Positions 16,791 to 25,603 of a stretch of DNA of 64,000 nt are shown here, piece by piece. Under the pieces are notes generated by a model that saw nothing but the letters and a program-made list of their open reading frames with translations, did not search any database and was not told the DNA's origin. The DNA comes from an uncultured Clostridia bacterium. Its GTDB lineage: Bacteria; Bacillota; Clostridia; Oscillospirales; Acutalibacteraceae. Position numbers and translations under genes: made by a program. Position 1 is the stretch's first letter. Each line of letters opens with the position of its first letter. Location: positions 1-64,000 of the forward strand of contig CAKMIX010000014.1 in the NCBI GenBank assembly GCA_927362715.1. Reading direction: 5' to 3'.

Positions 16791-17672
16791 ATGAAAAAGG
16801 CTATGATCATCACGACCGTTTTGCTGGTCGTTTCCTTTATTACAACGCTTTGCCTTGGGGCGGCGCTCGGCTCGCAGGGGCTTCGCGCGCTCTTCCGTGA
16901 CGGCGGCATCGTGGACCGCTGGTCGCAGAACATTTCGGACCGCGCCGATGTTTCGCTGTACGATGCGGATTGGGACGAAGAGGGCCGCCAATACATGTTC
17001 CAAAGCGACAGCGCCACGCTGGAGGACACGCCCGACGCGCTGACGGTCACGGCGAATGTGGGCAACATCCGTGTGCGCACTTCCACGGGCGAAGCGATCA
17101 AAGTGGTGCTCGAGCAGTATTCGCGCCGTTCGAACCCGACTTCCAAGTACGATTTCACCGTAGAGGGCGGGGACATCGTGCTGACGGCGGCGGATGAACT
17201 GGACGGCACGACGGCGACCATGACAGTCTATGTGCCGTATGCGCTTGCCTCTCTTTCGGTGAAAACCGCACTCGGGGATGTGGAGATCACGGACGTGAGC
17301 GCACGGACGCTTACGGCGCAGGCGGATACGGGCGAGCTGGATGTGGAGCGCGTGACGACGGATACCGCCGAGCTGCGTGTCGTGCTCGGAGACATGGACA
17401 TCAGCGGCGTTCAGATCACGCAGTCCCTGACGGCGGAAAATGCCTGCGGCGACATCAGCCTTGACCTGCCTGCAAGCGCCCCGTTCACACTTTCCTACAC
17501 GGTGGAAACGGGCTCGGCAGATCTGGATGAGGAGATCCCCACGGAGTGGCTGCGCAATGTGCAGCGCGGCGGCGTTGGGGCGTCCGGCACCCTGCAGCGC
17601 GACACAGGCGGCGCGCAGTATACGGTGCACGTTACGCTCGGTGATTTTGAGCTTGACCGCGGCATCGACTGA
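16791..17672 (+). CDS. DUF4097 beta-strand-repeat envelope protein
   Basis: The 293-residue product has an N-terminal membrane segment (AMIITTVLLVVSFITTLCLGAA) and then a long run of short beta strands typical of DUF4097/adhesin-like right-handed repeats (LTVTANVGNIRVRTSTG, LSVKTALGDVEITDVSA, LRVVLGDMDISGV). It probably sits on the outer face of the membrane. The AAAAGGAGG before ATG 16791 is good. It is the third gene of the PadR operon; its biochemical role is not known. Confidence 0.87.
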   Translation: MKKAMIITTVLLVVSFITTLCLGAALGSQGLRALFRDGGIVDRWSQNISDRADVSLYDADWDEEGRQYMFQSDSATLEDTPDALTVTANVGNIRVRTSTGEAIKVVLEQYSRRSNPTSKYDFTVEGGDIVLTAADELDGTTATMTVYVPYALASLSVKTALGDVEITDVSARTLTAQADTGELDVERVTTDTAELRVVLGDMDISGVQITQSLTAENACGDISLDLPASAPFTLSYTVETGSADLDEEIPTEWLRNVQRGGVGASGTLQRDTGGAQYTVHVTLGDFELDRGID

Positions 17673-17722
17673 TTCAAGAACTGCTTTTTGACAGATTGCA
17701 TTTTTCAATAGGAGTGAAACGT

Positions 17723-17926
17723 ATGCAAAAGAAATTGTACAGAAGCAATACGGATAAAATGCTTTCCGGCGTGCTCGGCGGCATCGCGGAGTATTTCGGG
17801 ATCGATTCGACGCTCGTGCGCATCTTATTTGCGGCGGTCGCCGTGTTCACGGCGGCGTTCCCGTGCATCATGCTGTATATCATCTGCGCGATCGTCATCC
17901 CCTCGCGCCCGATCGACATCGAATAA
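17723..17926 (+). CDS. PspC-domain membrane protein
   Basis: This 67-residue protein is a single PspC domain: KKLYRSNTDKMLSGVLGGIAEYFGIDSTLVRILF followed by a hydrophobic segment ending in IVIPSRP. PspC proteins sense or respond to envelope stress at the membrane. ATG 17723 is chosen because AGGAG lies 8 bases upstream. It closes the PadR operon, 50 bases after the DUF4097 gene. Confidence 0.93.
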   Translation: MQKKLYRSNTDKMLSGVLGGIAEYFGIDSTLVRILFAAVAVFTAAFPCIMLYIICAIVIPSRPIDIE

Positions 17927-17948
17927 CGCAAAAAAGAGCCAAAGAAGC

Positions 17949-17980
17949 AAAGGCGGCTTCCCGTTTCGGGAACCGCCTTT
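17949..17980 (+). terminator. Terminator of the PadR operon
   Basis: AAAGGCGG and CCGCCTTT enclose an inner TTCCCG/CGGGAA stem, followed by GTTTG. It lies 22 bases after the PspC stop codon. Confidence 0.8.
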
Positions 17981-18027
17981 GTTTGCTGCAAGGGGTTTTT
18001 AAGGAGACCGCAAAAAAGGATTTACCC

Positions 18028-18048
18028 GCCTTGGGGGCAGGCGGCGGG
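18028..18048. repeat. Dispersed palindromic repeat, copy 1
   Basis: Twenty-one bases from GCCTTGGGGGCAGG through GCGGCGGG are identical to 32757-32777. The rest of 17981-18191 holds no gene; a near-duplicate CCGGTAT occurs twice around 18110-18137. Confidence 0.7.
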
Positions 18049-18191
18049 ATGCGGGGAGCGCGCCATGCCGCCTTAGTCTATGATAAGGGGTTACACGCGA
18101 CTTATAGCACCCGGTATTTAGCGCATAAGATCCGGTATCTGACAGCCAACCTGCCCTTCTCTGCAAAACTTCGCATTTTCAACAGCACAAA

Positions 18192-18224
18192 GTGACACAA
18201 CGCGCGCACGAAACGCCGTATAAT
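18192..18224 (+). promoter_or_regulatory. Candidate spoIIE promoter with 21-bp spacer
   Basis: GTGACA (18192-18197) and a perfect TATAAT (18219-18224) are 21 bp apart. In Bacillus subtilis the Spo0A-activated spoIIE and spoIIG promoters have just such over-long spacers. I see no perfect Spo0A box (TGNCGAA) near the -35 region. Confidence 0.5.
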
Positions 18225-18253
18225 TTTTGCATAGTGCGGGCTTGTCCCGTAAC

Positions 18254-20605
18254 ATGAAACGAAAAGCGTGGTGGTTCGGTTTGCAGACGATGGCTTCTGC
18301 TGAGGAAAAAATGGTACAGGCGGCGCGGACCCTGCCGCGCCCGATCAAGGGCGTGATCACCCATACGGCGTCGTTCCTCTGCGGGCTTCTGCTTTCCTCG
18401 GTGCGTTTGGGCGAAGCCGCGCCGTTCGGCGTGAGCTTTCTCGCCGCCGTGCCGGTGCGGTATTTGTTTTCGGCAGGCGCGGGTGCGGCGGCGGGCAGCC
18501 TTTTGACGCTGGACAGCGTATCGGCGCTGCGCTATATCGCCGCATTGCTGTCGGCGGGGGTGCTTGTGCGCCTTTCCCGCGAGTTTGAGCGGCTGCGGGA
18601 CTTGCGGCTGCTGCCCGCCTGCATCGCGTTCCTCGTCTGTTTTTTGACGGGCGCGGCGGCTGCGGCGGCGACCGGATTTTCCCTTGCGGTGTTCGCCTCC
18701 GTTTTGGGCGAAGCGGCGGCATCGTTCGGCGCGGCGTGGAGCTTTTCGGCGGCCATGGCGGCGGGAGATCGTTTGTTCACACGCGCGGCGCTTGAAACGC
18801 GTCTGCTGCCCGGTGTTTGCGTGACCGCCTTTTTGCTGCTGCTCTCCGTTGCGGACGCCGCTTTGTTCGGCGTTTCGCCGGCACGCATCGCTGCGGTATA
18901 TCTGCTGCTGCTGTGTGCGTGGCTGTTTCGGGAAACGGGCGGGGCGACGGCGGGACTTGCGGCGGCATGCGTATTTCTGCTGGACGGCGATTTGGGGATT
19001 GCGGCGATCGCTTACGGCGCGGCGGGGCTGGGTGCCGGCGTCGTCATGCGCGAAAAGCGGTCAAACGGTACGGCGGCGCTGCTTTGCGCATATGCCGCAG
19101 GGCTTCTCCTGACGAACGGCGGCTGGCAGCAGGCACTGGAGGCGCTTTTGGCGTCGGGGATCTTCTTAGCGACGCCCGCGCGGATCTTGCATGCCGCGCA
19201 GCGGGTCGTTTCCGAGACCGTGGGCTCTGCACAGGACAACCCCCAAAGGCGGGAGATCCTGTCGCGGCTTTCGGGCGCGGTGCATGCGGTGGACGAGATG
19301 GCGCAATCCGTGAAATCCGTATCCGCCATGCTGGAAGTCCCCGTTACCGGGCAGAGCGGCGCGGTAACGGCGCGCGTGCACGAAGAAGTCTGCACCGCCT
19401 GCGGGCGGCATGCGCTTTGCTGGGAGCACCATCGGGACGAGACGCTGCGGGATTTCGCAGCCGTGTATCAAATGCTCGCAAGCGGCGAGACGCTGTCCGC
19501 GCAGCGCCTGCCTGCCGCACTGCTTAGCAAGTGCATTCGTCAGACCAGCCTTTGCGAGAGCTTTGCAAGACAATATATCCGCGCCACGGAGCGGGGCGCT
19601 GCGCAGGTGAAGATCAATGAGGTGCGGCAGGTCACCGCCGAGCAGTTCGACAGCCTGTGCGATATGCTGCGGGACTTCTCCGCTGAGCTTTCCACAGAGC
19701 TCTGCTTTGACGAGACAGCGGCACAGCGCGCAAAGGACTGCTTGCGCACGCGGTTCGGCATCATCCCGCAGGACATTGACTGCATTTGCAGCGAAGCGGA
19801 TCGTTTGCGGCTGCGCATTACCTTTGCGGACGCCGTCAAAACGCCGCCGCAAAACGAGCTTCGCGAAGCGCTGGAGGAAGCGATCGGCCGCCCGCTGGAA
19901 CCGCCCTGTTTACAGGCGGGCGAACAGGAACTGCAGGTCACGTTCTGTGAGCGGACGGAGTTCTGCGTGGAGGCGGGCGCAGCACGGCGCGCGGCGGACA
20001 GCGAGCACCGCTGCGGCGACAGCTACGAGAGCTTTTACGACGGGCGCGGCGGCTATGTCGCCGTGCTCAGCGACGGCATGGGGCAGGGCACGCGCGCGGC
20101 CGTAGACAGTACGCTTGCGGTAGCGCTGTTTACAAAGCTGTGCAAGGCGGGCGTGCAGTTCCACAGCGCCCTGCGGCTGGTCAACGCCGCGCTGATGCTG
20201 AAATCCGCCGAGGAATCCTTGGCGACACTCGATGTACTGCGTATAGACCTGTATTCCGGGAAAGCAGAGTTTTATAAGGCGGGCGCGGCGAAATCCCTGC
20301 TCCTGCGCGGGAACGCCTGCCGCGAGATCAAGCGTGCGTCGCTGCCCGCAGGGATATTAAAGGAAGCGCGGTTCGCCGTTGCCGAGGGCAAGCTCTTGGA
20401 CGGCGACATTGCGGTGCTTGCTTCCGACGGCGCGTTCGACGCGGACGAGGGCGCGCTGCGCCGCGCACTGCCTGCGCTTCGCGAAAAGCCCTGCGACAAA
20501 ATCGCCGAGCGGCTCTTGGAAATCGCCTTGCAAAAGAAAATGCCGCACCGCGACGATATAACGGTACTTGTGCTGCGCATGCGCAAAAATCCGCGGGGCA
20601 GTTAG
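18254..20605 (+). CDS. spoIIE: Stage II sporulation protein E, membrane PP2C phosphatase
   Basis: The 783-residue protein dephosphorylates SpoIIAA to activate sigma-F in the forespore. An N-terminal region of about ten transmembrane helices (residues 40-310), very Ala/Leu-rich, is followed by a cytoplasmic linker with VCTACGRHALCW. A C-terminal PP2C domain starts near GDSYESF and has metal-binding VAVLSDGMGQG and a second aspartate in LASDGAFD, ending HRDDITVLVLR. ATG 18254 is used because earlier in-frame codons lie inside the promoter; its ribosome site is poor. Length and layout fit SpoIIE and imply an endospore former. The gene is monocistronic. Confidence 0.95.
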   Translation: MKRKAWWFGLQTMASAEEKMVQAARTLPRPIKGVITHTASFLCGLLLSSVRLGEAAPFGVSFLAAVPVRYLFSAGAGAAAGSLLTLDSVSALRYIAALLSAGVLVRLSREFERLRDLRLLPACIAFLVCFLTGAAAAAATGFSLAVFASVLGEAAASFGAAWSFSAAMAAGDRLFTRAALETRLLPGVCVTAFLLLLSVADAALFGVSPARIAAVYLLLLCAWLFRETGGATAGLAAACVFLLDGDLGIAAIAYGAAGLGAGVVMREKRSNGTAALLCAYAAGLLLTNGGWQQALEALLASGIFLATPARILHAAQRVVSETVGSAQDNPQRREILSRLSGAVHAVDEMAQSVKSVSAMLEVPVTGQSGAVTARVHEEVCTACGRHALCWEHHRDETLRDFAAVYQMLASGETLSAQRLPAALLSKCIRQTSLCESFARQYIRATERGAAQVKINEVRQVTAEQFDSLCDMLRDFSAELSTELCFDETAAQRAKDCLRTRFGIIPQDIDCICSEADRLRLRITFADAVKTPPQNELREALEEAIGRPLEPPCLQAGEQELQVTFCERTEFCVEAGAARRAADSEHRCGDSYESFYDGRGGYVAVLSDGMGQGTRAAVDSTLAVALFTKLCKAGVQFHSALRLVNAALMLKSAEESLATLDVLRIDLYSGKAEFYKAGAAKSLLLRGNACREIKRASLPAGILKEARFAVAEGKLLDGDIAVLASDGAFDADEGALRRALPALREKPCDKIAERLLEIALQKKMPHRDDITVLVLRMRKNPRGS

Positions 20606-20639
20606 GCGGATTTTAGAGCTTTCGGTATTAGATGGGAGA

Positions 20640-21222
20640 GCCCTTGCGGTTGTCCGTTTTAGACATTAGTTATTAGGTGCTGAATGTGGGATGGGGGAGC
20701 TTGCGCAAAGTCAGAATATCCTCTTGTAGGGGCGGGTCTCCGCGCCCGCCCGATCAGAGTACGAAAAGAATGAAATATATGTCTGTTGCTAAAACCGTAA
20801 TTCTGTTTTTCGCAACAGCCAATAAAAAACACCAACTTTCATACGGGCGGGCGCAGAGACCCGCCCCTACGGATTTTAGCAGAATTTTAATTGTTTTGCA
20901 GCCGAAAGGTTGTACAATCACGCGGTTTTGATGAAACATCTCCGCACAACTTCTGACCTCTGACAACTGAAATCTGACTTCTGTTTGCGGACGGGCGCAG
21001 AAATCCTCCGGATTCCGGCACCCTTTTGTCGCTTCGCGACATTTCCCCTGACAGGGGAATCACCAGCCACTACGGCTGTCCGTTTTAGACGTTAGATATT
21101 AGAAATTAGACATGGAACGGAAAGACTTGTGCAAAATCGAAAGTTTGATCAAACGCGCAGCCACGACTGAACGCAAGCCGCCGTTCCGCTTCTGCCCTCT
21201 GACCTCTCTCCTCTGACATCTG
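20640..21222. repeat. Intergenic repeat cluster (TAGAnnT family), copies A and B
   Basis: The 759 bp between spoIIE and proB hold no gene. CCCTTGCGGTTGTCCGTTTTAG at 20642 and CTACGGCTGTCCGTTTTAG at 21070 are each followed by TAGAnnT-type heptads (20660-20677, 21086-21111). Inverted counterparts (TCTGACxTCTGA words) lie at 20947-20982 and 21195-21222. Related blocks occur at 34500-34792, 47158-47360 and 59427-59570. Confidence 0.75.
20726..20870. repeat. MITE-like inverted repeat pair
   Basis: GTAGGGGCGGGTCTCCGCGC (start of 20726-20751) is the inverse of 20845-20870 with a single mismatch over 26 bp. The 93 bp between are AT-rich and non-coding. The GTAGGGGCGGG word recurs at 34699 and, inverted, near 47268. 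Confidence 0.8.
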
Positions 21223-21249
21223 AAAATCCCCCGCCATGCGGGGGATTTT
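21223..21249. terminator. Bidirectional hairpin terminator before proB
   Basis: AAAATCCCCCGC and GCGGGGGATTTT enclose CAT, with T-runs on both strands. Confidence 0.8.
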
Positions 21250-21273
21250 TGCCGTGCTGCGTAAAAATTTCGG

Positions 21274-21302
21274 TTGAGAAGTGCGCGCATTTATGCTATA
21301 CT
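21274..21302 (+). promoter_or_regulatory. proBA promoter
   Basis: TTGAGA (21274-21279) and TATACT (21297-21302) are 17 bp apart, about 60 bases before proB. No T-box or other leader element is evident in the short leader. Confidence 0.75.
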
Positions 21303-21364
21303 GAATATACTTATAACTATGCCCGTCGGCAAAAGCTTTAGGGCATAACGGGGAGAGCAGGATT

Positions 21365-22159
21365 TTGGCGATTCTAAAGGATGTCAAGCGGCTGGTCGTC
21401 AAGGTGGGCACCTCTACCTTGACCTATGAGACCGGCAAAACGAATATCCGCCGCATGCACAAGCTCGTGTCGGTGCTGTCCGATATTGTGAATTCCGGCG
21501 TGCAGGTGACGCTGGTCACTTCAGGGGCGATCGGCGTGGGCGTCGGGAAGCTGGGGCTTGCCGCACGCCCGGAGGACACCCCCGGCAGGCAGGCTGCCGC
21601 AGCGGTCGGGCAGTGTGAACTGATGTTTATGTATGATAAGCTGTTCGGTGAATACGGGCACACGGTCGCGCAGCTTTTGATGACGAAAAGCGACGTGGAA
21701 AACGCGGAACGGCGCGAAAACCTGTCCAACGCGTTTGAAAAGCTGCTGGAGTACGGGGCTGTACCCGTCGTCAACGAAAACGACTCGGTCGCCGTCGAGG
21801 AGATCGTCTACGGCGACAACGACAGCCTTTCCGCGATCGTGGCAAAGCTCATTCGCGCGGATGCGCTGATCATCCTGACCGATACCGACGGGCTTTATGA
21901 CGCAGACCCTACGGAGAATGAGGACGCGCGGCTGATCCCCGAAGTACGCGAGATCACAGACGAGCTTTTTCACGTCGCGGGCGGGCGCGGTTCGCGCTTC
22001 TCAACGGGCGGCATGGTGACGAAGCTGCACGCCGCCGCCATTGCGACTGCTGCGGGCATAGACGTGATCGTGATGAACGGGGCTTCTCCCGAGGCGATCT
22101 ATAAGGCGCTCGACGGCAAGCAGGTCGGCACATTTTTTGTCGGGAAAAAGGAATCTTGA
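21365..22159 (+). CDS. proB: Glutamate 5-kinase
   Basis: The 264-residue enzyme phosphorylates glutamate with ATP in the first step of proline synthesis. It shows the amino acid kinase fold: [11 protein letters not shown] (phosphate loop), [42 protein letters not shown] and [12 protein letters not shown]. The C-terminal PUA domain of longer ProB proteins is absent, common in Firmicutes. The start codon is TTG at 21365, the only one that gives the full N-terminus ([14 protein letters not shown]). proA follows after 16 bases, so the two enzymes are made together. Confidence 0.95.
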   Translation: MAILKDVKRLVVKVGTSTLTYETGKTNIRRMHKLVSVLSDIVNSGVQVTLVTSGAIGVGVGKLGLAARPEDTPGRQAAAAVGQCELMFMYDKLFGEYGHTVAQLLMTKSDVENAERRENLSNAFEKLLEYGAVPVVNENDSVAVEEIVYGDNDSLSAIVAKLIRADALIILTDTDGLYDADPTENEDARLIPEVREITDELFHVAGGRGSRFSTGGMVTKLHAAAIATAAGIDVIVMNGASPEAIYKALDGKQVGTFFVGKKES

Positions 22160-22175
22160 GAAACAGGTGAACGAT

Positions 22176-23420
22176 ATGACGAAGCTCGAGGCGCTCGGCG
22201 CACGCGCAAAACAAGCGGCGCGCACCCTGATGACCGCGGCAACGACCACAAAAAACGCCGCGCTCGAAGCGGCGGCTGCGGCGATCGAGGCGCAGACGCC
22301 GGAGATCCTTGCGGCAAACGAAAAGGATCTTGCGGCAGCGCTGGCAGCCGGCATGGCGAACGCCATGCTCGACCGTCTGGCGCTTTCCGAGGAACGATTG
22401 AAGGGCATCGCCGACGGGGTGCGTGAGGTCGCACAGCTTCCCGATCCCGTGGGGACGGTGCTGTCCGAAACGGTACGGCCCAACGGTCTGAAGATCCAAA
22501 AGGTATCCGTCCCGCTCGGGGTCATCGCAGTCATTTTTGAGGCGCGCCCCAACGTCTCGGCGGATGCGGCGGCGCTGTGCTTAAAGTCGGGCAACGCCGT
22601 GCTGCTGCGCGGCGGCAAAGAGGCGATCCGCTCGAACACCGCCATCGTTTCCGCCATGCGCAGCGCGCTGGAAGCGGCTGGCCTGCCCGCCGACTGCATC
22701 TGCCTTGTCGAAGATACCTCCCGCGAGAGCGCACGGGAACTGATGCGCTTAAACGGCTACGTCGATGTGCTCATCCCGCGCGGCGGGGCGGGGCTTATCC
22801 GTTCGGTCGTCGAAAACGCGACCGTCCCCGTCATTGAAACGGGCGTGGGCAACTGCCATATTTATGTGGACAAAGACGCCGACATCCCCATGGCGGCGGA
22901 GATCGTTTTTAACGCCAAGACCTCGCGCGTGTCGGTGTGCAATGCGGCGGAAAGCCTGCTCGTGCACAGCGCCGCCGCCGAAAAAGCCCTGCCTGCGATC
23001 TATGCGCGACTTGCTGAGAAACAGGTGACGCTGTACGGCGACGAACGTGCCTGCGCGATCCTGCCGGGGATCGAAAAGGCGACCGAGGACGACTGGGGCA
23101 GGGAATACCTCGACTATAAAATGTCCGTCAAGGTCGTCGATTCGCTCGACGAGGCGATCGCGCACATCGCACGGTATTCCTCCGGGCACAGCGACTGCAT
23201 CGTGACCGAAAACGCTTCGGCGGCGGAACGCTTCTTAAACGAGGTGGATTCCGCGGCGGTTTATTGGAACGCGAGCACGCGGTTTACGGACGGCGGCTGC
23301 TTCGGCTTCGGAGCGGAGATCGGCATTTCCACGCAAAAGCTGCATGCGCGCGGCCCCCTTGGGCTGCCGCAGCTGACGAGCTTTAAATATAAAGTATACG
23401 GCGACGGGCAGATCCGCTGA
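22176..23420 (+). CDS. proA: Glutamate-5-semialdehyde dehydrogenase (gamma-glutamyl phosphate reductase)
   Basis: The 414-residue NADPH-dependent enzyme reduces glutamyl phosphate to the semialdehyde in proline synthesis. It shows [28 protein letters not shown], the [11 protein letters not shown] block, and the catalytic Cys region [12 protein letters not shown]. The end carries the typical [25 protein letters not shown] 22176 is preceded by CAGGTGA. The N-terminus is unusually Ala-rich, as elsewhere in this chromosome. Confidence 0.96.
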   Translation: MTKLEALGARAKQAARTLMTAATTTKNAALEAAAAAIEAQTPEILAANEKDLAAALAAGMANAMLDRLALSEERLKGIADGVREVAQLPDPVGTVLSETVRPNGLKIQKVSVPLGVIAVIFEARPNVSADAAALCLKSGNAVLLRGGKEAIRSNTAIVSAMRSALEAAGLPADCICLVEDTSRESARELMRLNGYVDVLIPRGGAGLIRSVVENATVPVIETGVGNCHIYVDKDADIPMAAEIVFNAKTSRVSVCNAAESLLVHSAAAEKALPAIYARLAEKQVTLYGDERACAILPGIEKATEDDWGREYLDYKMSVKVVDSLDEAIAHIARYSSGHSDCIVTENASAAERFLNEVDSAAVYWNASTRFTDGGCFGFGAEIGISTQKLHARGPLGLPQLTSFKYKVYGDGQIR

Positions 23421-23448
23421 CCGCGCCGACGCGAAACAGGGTTCGGTG

Positions 23449-24249
23449 ATGATGATGGTCAAAACCAATACAAAGCATAAAAAAGGCGCGCGCCGCTGGG
23501 CGTTCCCCTTAGGGCTTGCCATTGCGGTGCTCGCCGTGATCGGCGCGGTCACGGTGATCGTCGCCGGCGTGACCGCCATTCGCCAGGCGGTCGAAAACAG
23601 CCGCAACTACGACGAATACAACACGCTGCTCACGCCTGTGGTGATGAATGACCCGGATGCGTTCGACGACCTGACGCAGGCGGATCCCGAACAGCTGATC
23701 GATATTTCGATCTGGTCGATCCTCCGAAGCGACCTTTCGCCCGACCAATACACGTATGATGATAACGGCATGGTCATTCCCGAAGCGGACGTGACCGCTG
23801 AATTCCGGCGGCTGTTCGGCACGGAGGTGGAGCCGCAGCACGCCACGGTCGAAGGGTACGGCTATACCTTTGCCTATGATGCGACCAGGCAGACCTATTC
23901 CATCCCCTTGACGGGCGTCGTGCCGACGTACACGCCGCGTGTCGTGAACGCCGAAGAACGCGGCGATACGATCATTTTGACGGTCGGCTACATCGGCGGC
24001 GACCAGTGGGCGCAGGATGCCGAGGGCAATATGGTCGCGCCCGAGCCCGACAAATACATGCGTGTGACGCTGCGCGTGCGTGAGGACGGGTATTACATCA
24101 GCGCGCTGCAAAACACCTCTGCGCCCGAAACGGCGACGACCGCGGCTGCACCGCAGACTACAGCCGCCGAGACCACGACCGCCGTGACGACTGTTCCCGT
24201 GACCGAAGCGGCGACCGCCGCACCCGAAACGACCGCCGCTGCGCAGTAA
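23449..24249 (+). CDS. Membrane-anchored extracytoplasmic protein, unknown
   Basis: The product (266 residues) has a basic N-terminus (TNTKHKKGARR), one transmembrane helix near residues 20-45, and a soluble domain with many aromatic strands (YGYTFAYDATRQTYSIPLTG, YMRVTLRVREDGYYISAL). The low-complexity tail alternates Ala/Thr/Pro/Glu (about the last 45 residues), typical of a wall-spanning linker. GTG 23446 or one of three consecutive ATGs could start it; ATG 23449 gives the best distance from AGGG. It sits between proA and rpe in the same direction; no functional link is evident. Confidence 0.8.
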   Translation: MMMVKTNTKHKKGARRWAFPLGLAIAVLAVIGAVTVIVAGVTAIRQAVENSRNYDEYNTLLTPVVMNDPDAFDDLTQADPEQLIDISIWSILRSDLSPDQYTYDDNGMVIPEADVTAEFRRLFGTEVEPQHATVEGYGYTFAYDATRQTYSIPLTGVVPTYTPRVVNAEERGDTIILTVGYIGGDQWAQDAEGNMVAPEPDKYMRVTLRVREDGYYISALQNTSAPETATTAAAPQTTAAETTTAVTTVPVTEAATAAPETTAAAQ

Positions 24250-24259
24250 AGGAGAACAC

Positions 24260-24928
24260 ATGAACCGTATTTCACCGTCTGTTTTATCCGCAGACTACGG
24301 CCACCTTGCCGAGGCGCTCGAGCTTTTGACCGCATCGGGCGCGGATATGGTGCACATCGACGTGATGGATGGGCATTTTGTGCCGAATATCACGATCGGT
24401 GCGCCGGTGGTGCGCTGCCTGCGGAAATCTACCGCCCTTCCCTTTGACGTGCACCTGATGATCGACGAACCGCTGCGCTACGTCGCGGATTTCGCCCAAG
24501 CGGGCGCGGACCGCATCACCTTCCATACCGAGGCCGAAAGCGGCGTCGGGGAAACGATCGACGCGATCCTTGCGGCCGGGAAGGAAGCGGGGCTTGCCGT
24601 CAAGCCGGGTACGGACATTACAGAAGTCTATCCGTATCTTGACCGCCTTTCCATGGTGCTTGTGATGACCGTCGAGCCGGGCTTCGGCGGGCAGAGCTTC
24701 CGTGCGGACATGCTGCCGAAGATCCGCGCCCTGCGTGAGGAATGCGTGCGGCGCGGGTTCCCCGAGCTGGACATTCAGGTGGACGGCGGCATTTCGGCGC
24801 AGACCATCGGCGAGGCAGCCGCAGCGGGCGCCAACGTGTTCGTTTCGGGCAGCGCGCTGTTCTCAAGCAAGGATATGGCGGCGGAGATCCGCCGGTTCAA
24901 GACGCTGGCGACTGCGGCGCAGATGTAA
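24260..24928 (+). CDS. rpe: Ribulose-phosphate 3-epimerase
   Basis: The 222-residue TIM-barrel enzyme interconverts ribulose-5-P and xylulose-5-P in the pentose phosphate pathway. It begins ISPSVLSADYGHL and has the metal-binding HIDVMDGHFVPN, the VHLMI strand, VMTVEPGFGGQSF, and the phosphate-binding QVDGGI ... GANVFVSGSALF. AAAGGAG precedes ATG 24260. Its last 32 bases overlap the convergent gene at 24897. Confidence 0.96.
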   Translation: MNRISPSVLSADYGHLAEALELLTASGADMVHIDVMDGHFVPNITIGAPVVRCLRKSTALPFDVHLMIDEPLRYVADFAQAGADRITFHTEAESGVGETIDAILAAGKEAGLAVKPGTDITEVYPYLDRLSMVLVMTVEPGFGGQSFRADMLPKIRALREECVRRGFPELDIQVDGGISAQTIGEAAAAGANVFVSGSALFSSKDMAAEIRRFKTLATAAQM

Positions 24929-25451
24929 ACTCTATGGCGCGTGCATGCTCGGCGAGATGCTGCGCGACCCTGCCGCGCGCGGGGCAGACTGTTCCGTATT
25001 CCGAAAGCAGCTGTGCGCCGTGCTCGGCGCTTTGTGCGTCGTCAAATGAAAACAGTGCCGCAAAGCCTGTTTGCGTACGGTAAAGCATCCGCTTCACGCC
25101 GTGAAGCGGCGGGCGGGAAAGCAGGCCGAGCAGATCCAAAAATGCGTCGGCATCCTGTGTGCAAAACAGCAGCGTGCGCCCCGTATGCAGCACGCGCAGC
25201 CGCATTTTGCGCGCAGTAAACAGGAAAATGCAGCCGCCGCCGGGCTCGGGCAGCACGTCGATGCGCAGCCTTCTCCTTGCGGGAACGGCAAAATCGAGCG
25301 TGCGCCGCGCACAGTGCAGGATCTCGCGCACAACGCGCGCGGTCTGTGCGTTGTCGGCGGCAAGCTCTTCAAAGGAAAGACGATAAGCGGAAAGCTCCTC
25401 GCGCGTGAGCGCGGCGAGGAGGACTGCGGCGGATGTTTTATGCAGTTCCAT
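24897..25451 (-). CDS. MecA-like adaptor protein (ClpC partner), probable
   Basis: The 184-residue product has the layout of MecA/YpbH adaptors. An N-terminal domain opens with a strand and LTREELSAYRLSFEELAADN, then a helix VVREILHCARRTLDF and the strand LRIDVLPEPGGGCIFLF. A second domain of similar length is less conserved. MecA proteins deliver substrates to ClpCP and control competence or sporulation factors. The acidic linker of true MecA is short here, and no search was possible. It converges with rpe and overlaps it by 32 bases, which could make the two messages interfere. Confidence 0.65.
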   Translation of the reverse strand: MELHKTSAAVLLAALTREELSAYRLSFEELAADNAQTARVVREILHCARRTLDFAVPARRRLRIDVLPEPGGGCIFLFTARKMRLRVLHTGRTLLFCTQDADAFLDLLGLLSRPPLHGVKRMLYRTQTGFAALFSFDDAQSAEHGAQLLSEYGTVCPARGRVAQHLAEHARAIEFTSAPQSPAS

Positions 25452-25603
25452 TCGGTAAAGCCCCCTTTATGCGCAGCATACCGCCCGTGGGCGTTGCCGC
25501 TTTTTGCGAAACCGCGAAAGAAGAAACAGCGGTCGCCTAATTCATCCTATTGCAAAGCCCCGGGTTTTGCAATGCAAAATTTATGGAAAACGAGGTGGTT
25601 TTT

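Noticed and set aside
16224-17708. 494-codon minus-strand frame across the PadR operon
   Set aside because: Antisense to three well-supported genes; product is His/Arg-rich without motifs.
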